A DNA stretch of 64,000 nucleotides from Hansfordia pulvinata (taxonomy: Eukaryota > Ascomycota > Sordariomycetes > Xylariales): positions 248,001 through 312,000 of the forward strand of contig BJKQ01000015.1 of assembly GCA_006538405.1 (NCBI GenBank). The letters are read 5' to 3'. This document shows, one piece after another, positions 47,957 through 60,747 of this stretch; the stretch's first letter is position 1; every line of letters starts with the position of its first letter. The notes under the pieces were generated by a model. It saw only the letters and a program-made list of their open reading frames with translations, had not been told where the DNA came from and made no database searches. Position numbers and translations under genes: made by a program.

Positions 47957-48810
47957 ACGTTGGCAAAACGACAGAAATGAGACGCGAGAGTGCGAGCAAG
48001 GTGAATGAAGACCAGCAACCCATTCAAGCAGAAGTAGCACCTCTGGCAATGGAACAGAGAGTCGTTGTGACCAGTGTTCAGCACACCCGGTACCTAGATG
48101 TACGAGGAGTTATTACCGGAATTCTGCTTCTATTCCCCCCGCCCTCCACAGCTGACAGGAGTATTCGTACGGGTCACATCTGCGAAGCCGAAGCGGCAGC
48201 CACCAGCTCTCTCTTCCCTCGAGGTGCCTCGCTCCATAGAGAGGACAGAGCATTATCCTCCTTACGGTAACAAGCAGAGACTAGATCCTTGGCAGGTAGG
48301 CTGTTATCTTTCCGAAATGCACGCAGCAGTGCACAGCTGGGGGTAAGCTTTGCATGAAGCTTGCAGACGCCCTTATGCCGGCACGTAGGCACGTAGGGTA
48401 CCGCAGGCACCTAGTGATTTTAGTCACAGTGGCCGATCGATTGCTGGGAGATGCGCGTACGAGTACCTACTCGTGGCCTTGAGAGGGGCGACCAAGTCGA
48501 CGCCTTCCCCTCCGTCTGTGCGGAAATGTGGAGGAGACGCTCTCGCTAAGATGCAGTCATATTTTTTTTATCCCTCTCTTACCCGCTAGTCAAACCGGCA
48601 TATCGTGGCTATCGTGCAGCTCTAGTTCGGCATCATCAAGTCAACTCTGGACAGAAGAGCAGAATCGCTCAGGTACGAGTATTGACCAGCTAGCAAGATG
48701 CGAAGGGGATGAGAGGGAGGGGGGGCGTGCAAGCCAGTCGGATCCTGAAGCGGAGACTTGCGAAGCTTCATGTTTGCATTACGAGCACTTAGTGGTACAT
48801 GTACTCGCAC

Positions 48811-48828
48811 GGGGGGGGGGGGGGGGGG
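48811..48828. repeat. Poly-G run (18 bp)
   Basis: Uninterrupted G homopolymer in the desert. Confidence 0.9.
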
Positions 48829-49522
48829 TTATGCAGAGGCAGAGCAGGAGAGGGGAATGAGGAAAAAGCATTCCGGGCCCTGACGATCACTTGCCTGATC
48901 AGTGTAAACTCTCCTTCTCTCTCTCTTGACGCATTCGTACTTGTGAAAGAGAGGGTTACCCGAGGTCGCTCGCGTCGCACAGCAAGTGGTAACCGCGACT
49001 CTGCCGCCCTGCTTCTCCCAAGTTACACGCCTAGGTCTCGCAAGACGCGGAAACAGCCAGCGATCGCTCCTACTCGTCAGCGCTTCTTGGGAGGGAGGAG
49101 ACGGAAGCGGCAGACACCAGACTTGGGCTGAGATAGGCGAGAAACCCCCGGGCTTCGGAAATATCTCAGCAGAGACAGGAAAATTTTCCGTGCCGCCCGT
49201 ACTGGGCCACCATCACATCACGTCACGCACATACTCGTGCGAGTACGCGCGCGCCCACGGCTAGCAAATCCGCCAACCTACTTGCCTGCCTGGGTTTCCC
49301 TCACCTGTCCCGGACCGAAGACTCGTACGCCAGTGTCGTCCGTATACCCTGGCCACCACCGCATGCAAGATGCGATCCGGTGCAGCGCGATGGGCGCTCC
49401 GCTCTCGTGCATTGCATGGCATGACATGAGCTGGAAATCTCGGCTACCGGGGCGTGGGATAATTCGTCGTAGAGTGGGAGAAGAAGAGAACGAGACGGTG
49501 GGGCCAGGCAAAAAGAGAGAGC

Positions 49523-49547
49523 GGGGGGGGGGGGGAAGAAAGATACG

Positions 49548-49610
<63 letters not shown>
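49523..49610. repeat. Poly-G run followed by (AG)30 tract
   Basis: Thirteen G (49523-49535), a 15-bp spacer containing TACGAGTAG, then 60 bp of AG repeats (49551-49610). Confidence 0.95.
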
Positions 49611-49616
<6 letters not shown>

Positions 49617-52600
49617 GGAATGGCTTACGAGTACCATGACACACACAATATGCTGCCTCTGGACCAGCTCCATCACCAGCGCCCCGGAAGCCCATGCCGG
49701 CATTAGCTCCACGAGTGGACTTGCTTGGTGGCGTGGGTGAGAGGAGGGAAAAGAAGACCATCGTGACCCAAGACGCGGGTTTGGCCCCCCTTTGTGCCCT
49801 TCTCCCAAATTCGCGTCCATGATTGGCGGGATCTGATTGGGGACCACACCACCACCCCGGAGAGAATCGTTCCGTCGTGCACCCCCTCGTACCTGGCCTG
49901 TTTACCAATGCAGACATATCTCCTCCTGCCTCTGCCCAAAGTAAACAAGGTCCACGACGTGGTGGGTGCGTGGCCACGGGGCCTGGCCGCATGGTTCTAT
50001 TCTGGAAGCTCGATCGCGCCGGGGCCTGGGAGGGAGTGATGCAACCGAGTAGCAGGGGCATACGACCTTGATGAAATGAGCAGACACAGAATAATATCCC
50101 ACGGGGCAATAGTCCCATGTGCCTGCAAATTGGTGCCCCTTCATGCCACCGCTTCGACCGACATGACTCCTGTTGCTCGACATCGCCCGCGTTATGTGGT
50201 TTTGAGACTCGGGCATCCTGTGCTTCTTTGCTCGTCACTTTTGGTCCATTGTCGTGATGGCGTTGGTTCCAGAGATTCCGAGACACGCCGTTGTCTTTGG
50301 CTGCCAATCCGTCGTGGGCCGTTGTCTTCGAGTCAACGAGCTAGGCGTCCCAGGCACTGTGGCGCGGTTCTAATCGCTCGTCGGTCGCTTGCTCTTCGAG
50401 GCAGATCACGCCGCCTAATAATAGTTAGCAGGCTCCGTGATGACCATCTTGCCACTACGAGTAATTCCAGCCTGGCCCAACCGAGAGCTCGCCAAGATGA
50501 AGTCCCTCGCAGACTCCTAACTCACTCAGTACTCGTACAAGTAATCCCAAAGACACTGATGGAGGGACTGCCCCTTCGCGGGCAATCTCACGGCCCGTTC
50601 CCGCTGGTCTGGGCAGTGCTGCTACTCGCAAGCGTGTGCGAGCATGGGGTACGCGTCTCCTTCTTGAGCTCGTCCGTCCTCGCCTCGGACGTCGCCACGC
50701 TTCTGGGATGGGGTTGACGGCGGATGTGGCGGGCAGTGACCCGCAGTCCGTCTCATTATCCTGATTTTGCCATCCAATCCTCTAGTACCTCCTGCCCCCT
50801 GTCCACTGCCGTGGCTTTGGATTATCCGGCCAGCTGGGACTCGATCTACGAGTTCCGGGGCCTTGGCTTCTTTTCGACTAGGGGTCGTGGTGGGCGATCT
50901 GGGCCTGAGCCCCTGTGCAAATCCGCAAGACGGCCGCGCCGCCTCGCAATGACCCTGCACTCCGGGACTGCCATCGCGGCGATGCTGCTGGGACTGCCGA
51001 GACGCCGAGACCGCGGAGTGCGCGGCTCACCATTCCGACCAAATACCCAGCCTAACGCCTGCTTGGAAAACGACTTGTCCATCTTCATGCTGCCGAGTTG
51101 AATCACAAAGGAGATTTGTCGGCATACTGGATGCAACCATCAGCTTACATGGCCAATGGCATGATGCCCTGCAGTAGTGATGCGATTATCAGCGTGTCTG
51201 CAAGCCTCCAACCGACAGTCATCCGCCTGTGCACTCGTACTTGCTTGCCATCGTACGCTGAGTTGCGTGTGGTTGAGATGCGCGTACGGGCGCGCGGACT
51301 TTTGTCCGTAAACTGGGACATATCGCATAACAGGTCACATCCTCGCGCGCCTCGGTAGCTTAGGACCCGCCGCCGCCGCCGCCCAAGAGGAAAGGTACGG
51401 TACTAACCTGGATAGCTGGAGCACAGTGGCGCGTCGTAGGAAATACAGCTGATATCTAAAGGGATCTATGATGCGAGCTATGCTGTTTGGGAGGATAGCG
51501 TGGCCGGCGGGCTGCCGGGAGCCAAACCCAGTGGTCGCCTGCCCGAGAGGCTCTTGGGAGGTGTGGAACCGGACAGTTGACAGCCAAACCGATTCGGGGC
51601 TGAGCTGGGCGACCAGGCCCATTGCGATCATCGCCCGGGCGGCAGTGAGAGGTGGAATGGTTTCGCGGTTGCTAGCTTGGGACTGGGCGAGGCCACCGAG
51701 GCCTTTCTCAGGATAAAACGCGATGCCGGCGGGCTCCAGGCGGGTCGTCCTCGTGTATCCCCTTGGGGCGCTGCGGCGTCGTATCGAGGATTACCCGCAC
51801 CTCCGACGCGGATGTCTTCCGGTGGGCGGTACGGAGCGTCCGAGGCGTGGCTCAGCGCGGATGTTCGGGTACGGCGCGAATACTTCCCAAAAGGTCGTGG
51901 CCGACCAGGGGTCGACAGGGACCTAAAAGTCAGCAGGGAAGCGGATCGACGGCTGGAGAAGACTGAGGGGGAGCAGAAGAAGACGAAGAAGAAGCTGTGA
52001 AAGAAGAAGAACAAGTCAGCGCAGAAAACGATAGAGACAAACGGGAAAGCGAAAGGAAACATGCGAGCAAATCGGAAAGATGATGTGTCAGACTGACCAG
52101 GCGAGCCGTTTCTGCAGTCTCCGAATGAGGACAGCAGCGGCAGGCCGAGATGGGCGGCACGCCGGGGCACTGGCTCCCACGATCCGGGGCTGCGGCAGGC
52201 GGGCGGACGGGCAGATTTGCTGAGGTCTGGAGTGACACGGGTCGATGGGAAATGTCCGGAGTGGTAGAGGGAAAGGCCGTGATCCATGAATGTATCGTGG
52301 CCTACTGCCCGGCCGCGAGTGAGCAGCTACCTACCTTACGAGACCTACCTTCCCGATGTATATGCCCAAGGTACCTACCTACGAGTACCTACATGTATCG
52401 TACAGGTTGGATTTTGACCCCTTCAAGTATTCATGGGCACTGTCTTGCGTTACGAAGACCTCTGACGCCCGTCCATAGCCCGCAGTGGGCCTTACGTGCC
52501 TAGACGGGAGTGCCCTGGGTGCCTGGGTAGCATGTAATTGATAGTCTTCTCCGGGCATCAGCAGATAGATGTTGGGGCCGTGCCTGCATCATCGTCCATC

Positions 52601-54402
52601 TATTCGATCCAGGCACTCATGGAAGGCACATCTGAGCTCCGGTGTACTCGGGCGAAAAGTAGATCGACACTGCCTGCTTGTATCCTACGCGCAAGAGCAG
52701 GCGAGCCGATACGGACCGCCAGCTCAGCGCTACAGCAATCTTCATGTATCCAGCCTGACACACAACGGACCAACGCGTCATGAAACCGACCTGTCATGTC
52801 TTGGCGCCTTGATGCACCGCCGCACCTCCTTTTCGCCTGGCCCATCATCAATCTTGCCGGCCAGGCAGGGCAGAATCCGTCGTGAGACACGACTCGGCCC
52901 ACGCCCGGAACACCAGCCCTCCGGCCAGCCCGCAGCCATACAAACAAGCAAACAGACAGACAGATAGACAGACAGACGGGCAGACAAACGACCAAACAAA
53001 TAAACAAACGCTCACTCTCGCACGCAACTCTGTCACGCCCAATCGCCCGACCCTTCAATTGAACCTTCTCGTTCGTCCGCCTGGGCAGACGGCACACACG
53101 CGCAGCCTGGCCAGCCATCCATGTCAGACAGGACAGCCAGAGGCAGGCAAGACTGGCTGGCTGACTGGCTGACGTCGTCTTAAGCAGCGTGGGCCGTTGG
53201 GCTTGCAGCTGTAGCTCGGAAGCTCAGATTGGGAAACGCCGGCAATTGAGGGGGCACGGCCGTCACGAGTACGCGTACGAGCGCTCCCACCAGCATCAGC
53301 CGCCGCGAGACGCCCGCACCCACCCATCCAACCCGCGACCAGCCGTCTGTGCAGTGCAGCTCGCCGCGAGCAGTCGGAAGACCCCGGTACCCAGGACCCG
53401 GGCCCCAACCAAGCCTGCGGGTGCGGCGGTGCCAGGTAGACCCGGCACCAGAGGCTCATCAGCCGCCGCCGCGCGCACGGATGGGAACTATGGGAGCCCG
53501 CCCGCGGATGGGACGAACAGAGACAGACCCGACCAGAGGTCGGCCTCGACACCTGGCCGCTTTCTGGGCCGTGCCCCGGCCCGCCGGGTTGCGAGTATCA
53601 AATAGTTTTTTTCTCGTCCCGGTGCACTTATTATACGTTGCTCGTTCGGTCATCAGACGATGCCCGTGTCAGTGTCACGTATAATCGTACGCGTACGGCC
53701 GCCTTGCACCGCCCGTCGTCCGGCGCCTGGCCCCGTTACGTTACTTATTATAACACTGCCAGATTCATGGGTTCGCCCGAGGAATGTGACGGCCGTTCGT
53801 TCCGCCACGCAGCCAACACCTTCCACCAGGCTTCTTTCACGCCATGCACTCGACACGTTGGCACCATGCTTTTTCTTTCCCCCCCGTTTTCCCGCCTACC
53901 CGGGCCCTCCCCAGTTTCCAGAACCACGCCGTCAGGGTCGTACAACGTGGGAGATGGGGACCGCGGGCAAAGCAACAAAAATCGAGTCCGGCCGCGGGAC
54001 CACGGGCGACTGTTGCAGTCTAAGGAACTCTAGCACCGCGCCGCTGCCCCGTCGAGGGAGGGAGTGGCAGGCTGTCCGTTGTCGTCCAGCGGCGCGGGAC
54101 GGTCCTCGGTCCCCACTGCAATCTTGACGGACGAGCCCGCCCTAGCGAACAAACCGGTTGTTGCTCGTCGCCGCCCGTGGGCTCGCCCGTCGGAAGAGTG
54201 ACTCCGTAGGGGGTCATGTCAGGCGGATCCAACGGAATCCAGGTGGATGGACCGTAATACTAGGCCCTCCGTTCAGGCGAGCACCGCTCTCTGTGGCGCT
54301 GTTGTGGGTGGTGCTGGTCTGGGGCTGGGCTCCGTAATGGCCACTAACCATCCGAGTTGCTAACGGTATGTGTGTTAGATATCGACGTTGGGTCACGCCT
54401 CT

Positions 54403-54420
54403 CATACTCGTACGAGTATG
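54403..54420. repeat. 18-bp perfect palindrome joining two TACTCGTA motifs
   Basis: CATACTCGTACGAGTATG equals its own reverse complement. It is two overlapping copies of the dispersed 8-mer in opposite orientation. Confidence 0.95.
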
Positions 54421-56959
54421 GGCGCTGCCTCTCACCACTGCCAAGCTTGCCCGCACCCTTGTCGTCTTCGCGATCATGTTGCGATGCTGAGCAGGTTACG
54501 AGTACTCGTACTTGCACGCGTGCCGGTTAGGTTGTGCCTTGCCACCCGCCAGCAGCCCTCCGCTGAAGCCCAATTTCTCTCCCCGGTAGGCTCGGCGACC
54601 TCGACGGATTCGCCCAGAAGGTTGCCGCGCTGCCGCCGCCGCGCTCTCAGCGCTCGGCACGCGCCAAGTCCCTGCTCACGACGCCGTACGAGTACACGAG
54701 TAGCTCGAAGGCCGGGCAAGAAGGACCCTGGCGGGGACAACACGGACGCGTCGAGTTTTGCTGCCCAGCTTGGAGCTGGACAGGGACGACCAGGGACTTG
54801 CGGCGAACGGGCGAACGAGAGAACGAACGCAGACAGAGGCAGGGAACTTTTCGATCCGCCAAGGCGCAGGGGCAGCAGCAGGGCAGAAAGCGAGGCATGA
54901 CAGTCGTCAATCGGCCATGTCCGCATGCTTGCGCTCGTGCCCATGCTCGTGCTTCGTCATCTCGTCGCCCGCAGAAGAGGGGCAATGGTGAGTGGGGGTG
55001 CCCGGCCACAATGTGACAGACAAACGGCAGCGTAGCGATCCGGCGGCCGCGAACTCTCGATTGGTTTCGAGGCTGGCTGTGAAGATTGAACGCATCCCTG
55101 TCTGGCTTGCGATCTTCCCGCTCCCATTGACTGATCTGGCAGCCCTGAACCCTGCCCGCTGAAATCCCTGCCGGACGGCTGTAGGTGACGAGATCACACT
55201 CTCTTTTTAGACGCCGCTCCACGGGGGGTCGTTTAACGCCCGCCCTGCCTTGCCGCCCTGCCTTGCCACCCTGCCGTTGGCTGCTGCCGCCGCCAGAGGT
55301 CTCCAACTGTGAGAACTTTTTTCTTTATTCTGCCTTCCTCCCGGGCCAGACCTTGAGGTTCTCTTGAGCCGTTCTTGGGGGCTCGCCTGGCGTGGGCCCT
55401 CCCTCTATCCGTACACGATACGTAGATGGCTGGCCGCGGTTGTGGGGCGGCGGAACTGCAGCAATACCCGCCCAGAGTTGGAGATGCTGGACAGCACGAC
55501 ATGGGCCGGACCAGTCAAGACATGTAATCATCGTCCCCTTCTCTGTCGGGGCGCATGGTGGTTCCCCTCATGGTACAGACGAGCATGGTGGTCATGGCAT
55601 GGGAATGGTCAGACACCGCTTTACATTAGCGGACCGGGCGGGTGTCTGCGTTTCTGACAGCTCACTTGGGATCGCGCCCAGGCCTTGACGCCTGATTAGA
55701 CACACCCATGAATCTGCATCCGTATACCCTGCGCTTTCTGTTTCCAAGTTGGCCATGCCGGCGCCCGCGCTGGCCCGGGGGGGGGGGCAGGCAAGCTGAC
55801 CGTCTACGATGATACCTGGCTGAGCCCCCCCCCCCCCCCATGCGTATCGAATTGATTCTTCCTTGTCAAGGCAGGGCTTGCGTGTGGTTGGGCGCGCATG
55901 AATGCGTAGCTGGCGTTTCCGGGGGCCATTTTGTGATATCTGACCAGAGCAGAGAGTGTTTGACGTGCACGGCTCAACACCCACCAGGCGGGCGGCCCTC
56001 CCATGCCAGCCAGAGCCTTGCCTCCCACGGGAATTTTCAGTGATGAGTGGGGTCCCACCGCGGAACCGTCTCTGAGGTGCTGGCCAAATCTCCTTCGGGC
56101 GAGGGCGAGCAGGGTACGTAAAAGTACCTGGCCCGCACCCTTGCCTGGGCGGGCATCCTGGTCTGCCTCAAGTCCCCCGGCGGCGAGCAGCATCAGCATC
56201 ATGGATGGGCCCATGATGCACCACAGGTGCAGCCCGAGAGCTCCATGATCCGTTGCGACCACTGCCCTCCACTGATCGGGCACCCCTACGACGGGAGTCT
56301 CGTACACCCGGTACATTGCCCAGCTCCGGGACAAGATTAGGTACCCCCTCCCCTGTAAGTTGGAAGGCTGCTTGCCTGGGGCTGTGATTATGGAGGTAGG
56401 TGCCCAGCTAGGTACATTATGTACTCCCAATCTGTCAGTACAGCCTGGCAGCTCCGTGATCCGTACGTACTCGTAAATGTAGAATGAGGTATCCGCTGAG
56501 ATTCTAGCCTGACGTTCTGGTGTGATCATACTCGGAGGTACTTGTACGGCTCTTCTTCGACACCTATGCCCCCGTCGCGGCATTCTGTGGCTTCCAGGTT
56601 GTCTAAAGTCTGTGCATGGAAGTACCTAAGCCGATGTTCTCTCTTCCACACACACTCTCTCCCTACCACATGTACCGTGGGCGCACTCGTCGCCTTCTCG
56701 CCATGATGCCTGTACCCTGTATTCTCCAGCTGCATGCTGGGATCTCTCCAAGCATCTCTTTCTACAGAGCTGTACGATACTCTGAAGGTGTCCATACTCG
56801 TATGTGTGCCAGCCAAGACGGCGTGCGCCGCGCCGTTTGGGCCATGTCGTGTTGGTAGCCCTCGCCCACGCCCGCTGCCCTCCGCCCTTTGGAGATCAAG
56901 ACGACCCGGACTGGCCAGATCGAAAGCGCCGAGGGGCTTGTCCCCTCCCGCCCTTCTCT

Positions 56960-56961
<2 letters not shown>

Positions 56962-56990
<29 letters not shown>
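56962..56990. repeat. CT dinucleotide tract
   Basis: About 14 CT units. Confidence 0.9.
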
Positions 56991-58661
56991 GCACGCGCGC
57001 GAGCGCTCCCACTCGGGCGATATACGCAAGGTGCGTGGGTTGGTCGAGCAAGACGTCTCGTTTCGTTCCTAGACTTGCTGGAGCCAGCATCAAAGACACT
57101 GGGGTTGAGAAAGGGTAGGAAAAAGCACGGTTTGTTTCAAACCCTCCCATCTAGCGTGCTCGCAGCCATTCCGAGGAATGACTTGGCCCCGAGGCTCTCC
57201 TCACACGTACATTTGCAGCTGTCTGTCCACCTGTAATTAAAAGGACGGAGCGAACGAGAGTACCTACTCGTACATACGCGTAATGGCTTTCACGCTCTCT
57301 GCCTCCCTGCTACCCGTCTCTCTCTCTCTCTTCCGCCTCCCCCCTCCGCGTCCCGGCCACAACCCGGCAGAGCTGATCTGAGCTGGACCGGGCCTGGTAA
57401 GTTGGTCGGAAGACCCCGTCATTGGCCCTGCATGTGCAGCGTGTCGTAGCTGACAGATGTTGTCTCTGGACAGTCTGTGGGCAGCTCCTCTCGCTGTTCG
57501 TCCAGGGTCTTCCAGGCAGCGTCGTCGTCATTACGAGGTCTTGCTTCGACCAAGCCAAGCAGCGTCTCGTCTCGTTACTGGAGTGGCCGTCGGTTGGTGC
57601 TAGCATGGGCCATGCGTAATACCCGTAGCCGGCTGGCGGCGGCTTGCCCCTCCACTCCCTTTGGCCGGTGTCTCTGATCCGTCACGGCCTAGGCTGAGCA
57701 GATCAGTATTGGGCCTACGAGCCCACACTGATATACGCAACTGTTTATGACGGACGAGTCCATGAGCGAATGACTGACTGAGGTACCACTCACTGATCGA
57801 TGGATGAGGCCATGATAGGATGCCCCTCTGCCACAAAAGGAGTCAGAAACCCGTAGTAGAAAGCAGGCCCCCATCTCTCCTGTACTCACAAGCAGGCAGC
57901 CGATAGCCCTTCTGCCGCTGACCAGGAGAGGTTGTCTTTCTCACCAACACCATCTGGCCTGGGCCTACTCGTACAGAGATGGGAGAATTGGGGGACGGCC
58001 ACTTGGGTTAGGTACCTACCTGAGGTACGGTAGGTGGGTAGCTCCTGTGCCTCTCGCGCAGGCAGACGTAGCAGGCAGAGGCAGATCGGGCCCATCTCAT
58101 GTCCACCAGCCAAGGTCCCCGCTCTCGCGCTCTCCCAGGTAGCGGGTCAGGTACGTAGCTACGCGGCTACCTCGAAACCCACCACCCGAACTGGGGTCTC
58201 AGACGGAGGAGGTATCCACTAGAGTACGTACCTCCTGCATCTCTCTTTCTCCCTCTCCCGGCGGGTCAGGTCCCCACTGCCCGGGGCCCCGAAAGTATTC
58301 TCGTACCGCACGTACCGCCGTACCTGATGGACCGGGGGGGGGGGGAGGTCCAGGTTGGTAAGTTGGTGGAGTCTCCATGGGAGGGAGGTACGAGTATACT
58401 GCAGTCAGTCTCTACCTTAGGTACGAGTATGGGTGCCGGGCGATCCACCGCAACACCCAAGAAAAGATGGATGTCAACTACCACTACGTACGCCCCCCCC
58501 CCCCCGTCTTCCCCCCGGGCGGCGGTCGTCGTCGCGGGAGGGTCTTCCAGATGTCCCGGGGGGGTGCGAGTTCGATCATGGGTCTCGAATCGACGAGGAC
58601 CCCCGTGCACATCACTGGCGCTCTGGGCTGGCCACTCCAGTCAGTCAGTCAGTCTCGGGTC

Positions 58662-58667
58662 TATATA
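58662..58667 (+). promoter_or_regulatory. Candidate TATA element upstream of the zinc-finger gene
   Basis: TATATA lies about 510 bp before the ATG at 59180. It is followed by a long pyrimidine-rich stretch (58670-59000) that looks like a transcribed leader. The position is plausible only if the 5' UTR is long. Confidence 0.3.
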
Positions 58668-59179
58668 CATACATCACTTGGTCCCCCAGGCCTTGCTTCT
58701 GCCACCTCGTCTCAGACCTCAACACTGCCGTCACTCTTGCAAGTCGATCACCATCACTACCACGGTCCGCTGGCTTGCGTCGACCTTTGACACTCTTTCA
58801 CTCAACTCAGCCCTCAATCTCCCACGCTCTCATACACACACACTCTCTCTCGCGCGCTTTGGAGGTGCTCTGCTTGCTTTTCGCGTCCTTGCTCCCTCCC
58901 TTGCCTTATATCCACCTCAAGACTCCCACGCCCTCACCACTGGGTCTCTGCAGAGATATACCGAGATAGCCTCGCACGTCTACCACACCATCCCGGCCTC
59001 TACCATCGCCCACGGCCCTCCAGGTCGCCTCCTCACGACCACCACCGACACGCCCGACTGATCTTGCCCTCGACGCAAGATCAGTCTCTCCAACCGGCAA
59101 ACTGGCTCTGGCTCCTCAACACACGGCCGCGCCTCCCTCCTGGGGGCGCTGGCCTTCGCAGCAGCACAACGGCGACTAC

Positions 59180-60747
59180 ATGATGATGGACAACTCGGCT
59201 CTGGTATCTTACGACTCGAGGACACAGCAGGCTCCTCCTCCTTCGCTCCGCCCCCAGCCCGTTGCCCAGCACTTTGTCATGGGTGACTCGTACAGCATGG
59301 CCCCCATGCCCACCATGCCCGCGCCCCAATATCAGCCACACCACCCCTTCAACTTCAACTCGTACACGCCGCCCTCGCCGCCCATGGCCCCCCAGTTCAG
59401 ACAGTACCCCCAGGAAAGGCCACAGCTCCACGCCATCACGACTGACCACCCGCGGCCCTTCCACCGCTCCTTCTCGCGCGAAGAGCCCCAGTCCTGCAGC
59501 GATGTCGCCCAGAGCCCCGCCGTCAAGGTCGAGCCTCACAGCTGCTCCGAGGGTGACGCGTCTGGTACCGGCCCGACCGAGTCCAAGACCATCACCGCCA
59601 ACGTCGCCATCAACGGCGCACACGAGATCGCTTTCCACACCGAGGTCGACACCCTGATGAAGGCCATCCAGTGCAAGAAGGAGGACCGCTTCGAGCCTGC
59701 CACCCCGTCCGACTACGGTGCTAACCACTATCCTTCCCCGGCCTCCTCGGAGCCCATCAAGATTGGCGAAGCATCCAGGTCACCGACTCCGGTCAGTGCC
59801 AGGCACGAGTCAGACGAGAAGGAGAACAAGAAGAAGTACATTTGCACCGTTAAGGACTGCGGCAAACCCTTCTCTCAGAAGACTCATCTCGATATTCACA
59901 TCCGCGCCCACACCGGAGAGAAGCCTTACGTAAGTGGACATGAGAAAAAACTCGACCTGCAACTTAGCTGACAGCCCCCAAGCTCTGCAGCTACCCCGAG
60001 TGTGGCCAAGGCTTCACCCAGCTCGGCAACCTCAAGACGCATGAGCGTCGCCACACGGGTGAGAAGCCTTATGCGTGCAACATCTGCAACAAGCGCTTTG
60101 CCCAGAGGGGCAATGTCCGCGCCCACATGAACACCCACAGCAAGAACAACAAGCGCTTCGTCTGCAAGCTCGACGATTGTGAGAAGCGCTTCAGCCAGCT
60201 CGGCAACCTCAAGGTTGGTAGCCCGCCCCCTGCGATGCTGGATGTCCCCCCTGTGTGCTAACGCCTCTCTCAGTCTCACCAAAACAAGTTCCACAGAGAC
60301 ACGGTCCAATCCTGGACCACCAAGTTCGCCACCATGAACAAGGACGACATGACGGAGAAAGATGCGGAGATGCTCGAGTACTTTGCCGGACTTTACAAGA
60401 ACAGCAACAAGGGCATCAAGGGCCGTGGCAAGGATCGTCGCGTCACGCAGGTGGCCCCCAGCCCCAACACCAGCACGATGAGCATGCCCGATCAGTTCCC
60501 CATCGCGCACGGCCTCCCGATGCACTCGGCCGCTCAGCAGCTTCCTCTGCCGACTATCCCTCACCACGCGCCTCTCGACATGTACGCGATGCGCAACCGC
60601 TGGACCGGCCACCCCATGGGTATGGGCCACGACATGGACCACGACAGCATGAACGCCAGCCCCACGACTACTGCGTCGAGCTCCATGTACGACGAAGATC
60701 ACTCCCGTGGCATGCCGTTCGCGGAACGGTACGACCGCATGTACTAA
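59180..60747 (+). CDS. C2H2 zinc-finger transcription factor, AZF1-like
   Basis: Three exons (59180-59929, 59983-60213, 60274-60747) encode 484 residues. The introns are 59930-59982 and 60214-60273. The N-terminal half is disordered and Pro/Ser-rich. It holds the acidic and basic patches of a regulatory region ([26 protein letters not shown]). Four tandem C2H2 fingers follow, joined by TGEKPY linkers: C222/C227/H240/H244, C252/C257/H270/H274, C282/C285/H298/H302 and C311/C316/H329/H334. The fourth finger is interrupted by intron 2. The tail is Met/His/Asp-rich. Finger spacing and the [17 protein letters not shown] segment after the array resemble fungal factors annotated as AZF1-related, but the target genes cannot be read from sequence. 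The start is the first of three consecutive ATGs. The frame is open upstream to about 58970 without another ATG, so an upstream exon is possible. Confidence 0.9.

Larger units (their letters stand above)
29894..59179. other. 29-kb gene desert, GC-rich, motif-laden
   Basis: I can support no protein gene between SAP49 and the zinc-finger gene. Open frames up to about 290 codons exist on both strands, but they are low-complexity and shift with GC content. None shows a domain, a plausible exon chain or a signature of a transposase, reverse transcriptase or integrase. The stretch carries most of the window's TACTCGTA/TACGAGTA motifs, many GGTACC motifs, poly-G/C runs, dinucleotide tracts and one tRNA-like fold. 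It lacks the strong AT bias expected of heavily RIP-mutated DNA. Small intron-rich genes or non-coding RNAs cannot be excluded. Confidence 0.5.

Noticed and set aside
49444..50307. 287-codon minus-strand frame in the desert
   Set aside because: A large part is translated CT repeat (Leu/Ser run) and the remainder lacks any motif.
51628..52287. 219-codon minus-strand frame with a phenylalanine-rich patch
   Set aside because: The hydrophobic patch comes from a GAA/TTC-rich tract. There are no flanking conserved residues, so I do not call a membrane protein.
29894..59179. Possibility that the desert is a RIP-inactivated transposon block
   Set aside because: GC stays high, TA-rich decay is absent, and no transposase, reverse-transcriptase or long terminal repeat signature is visible.
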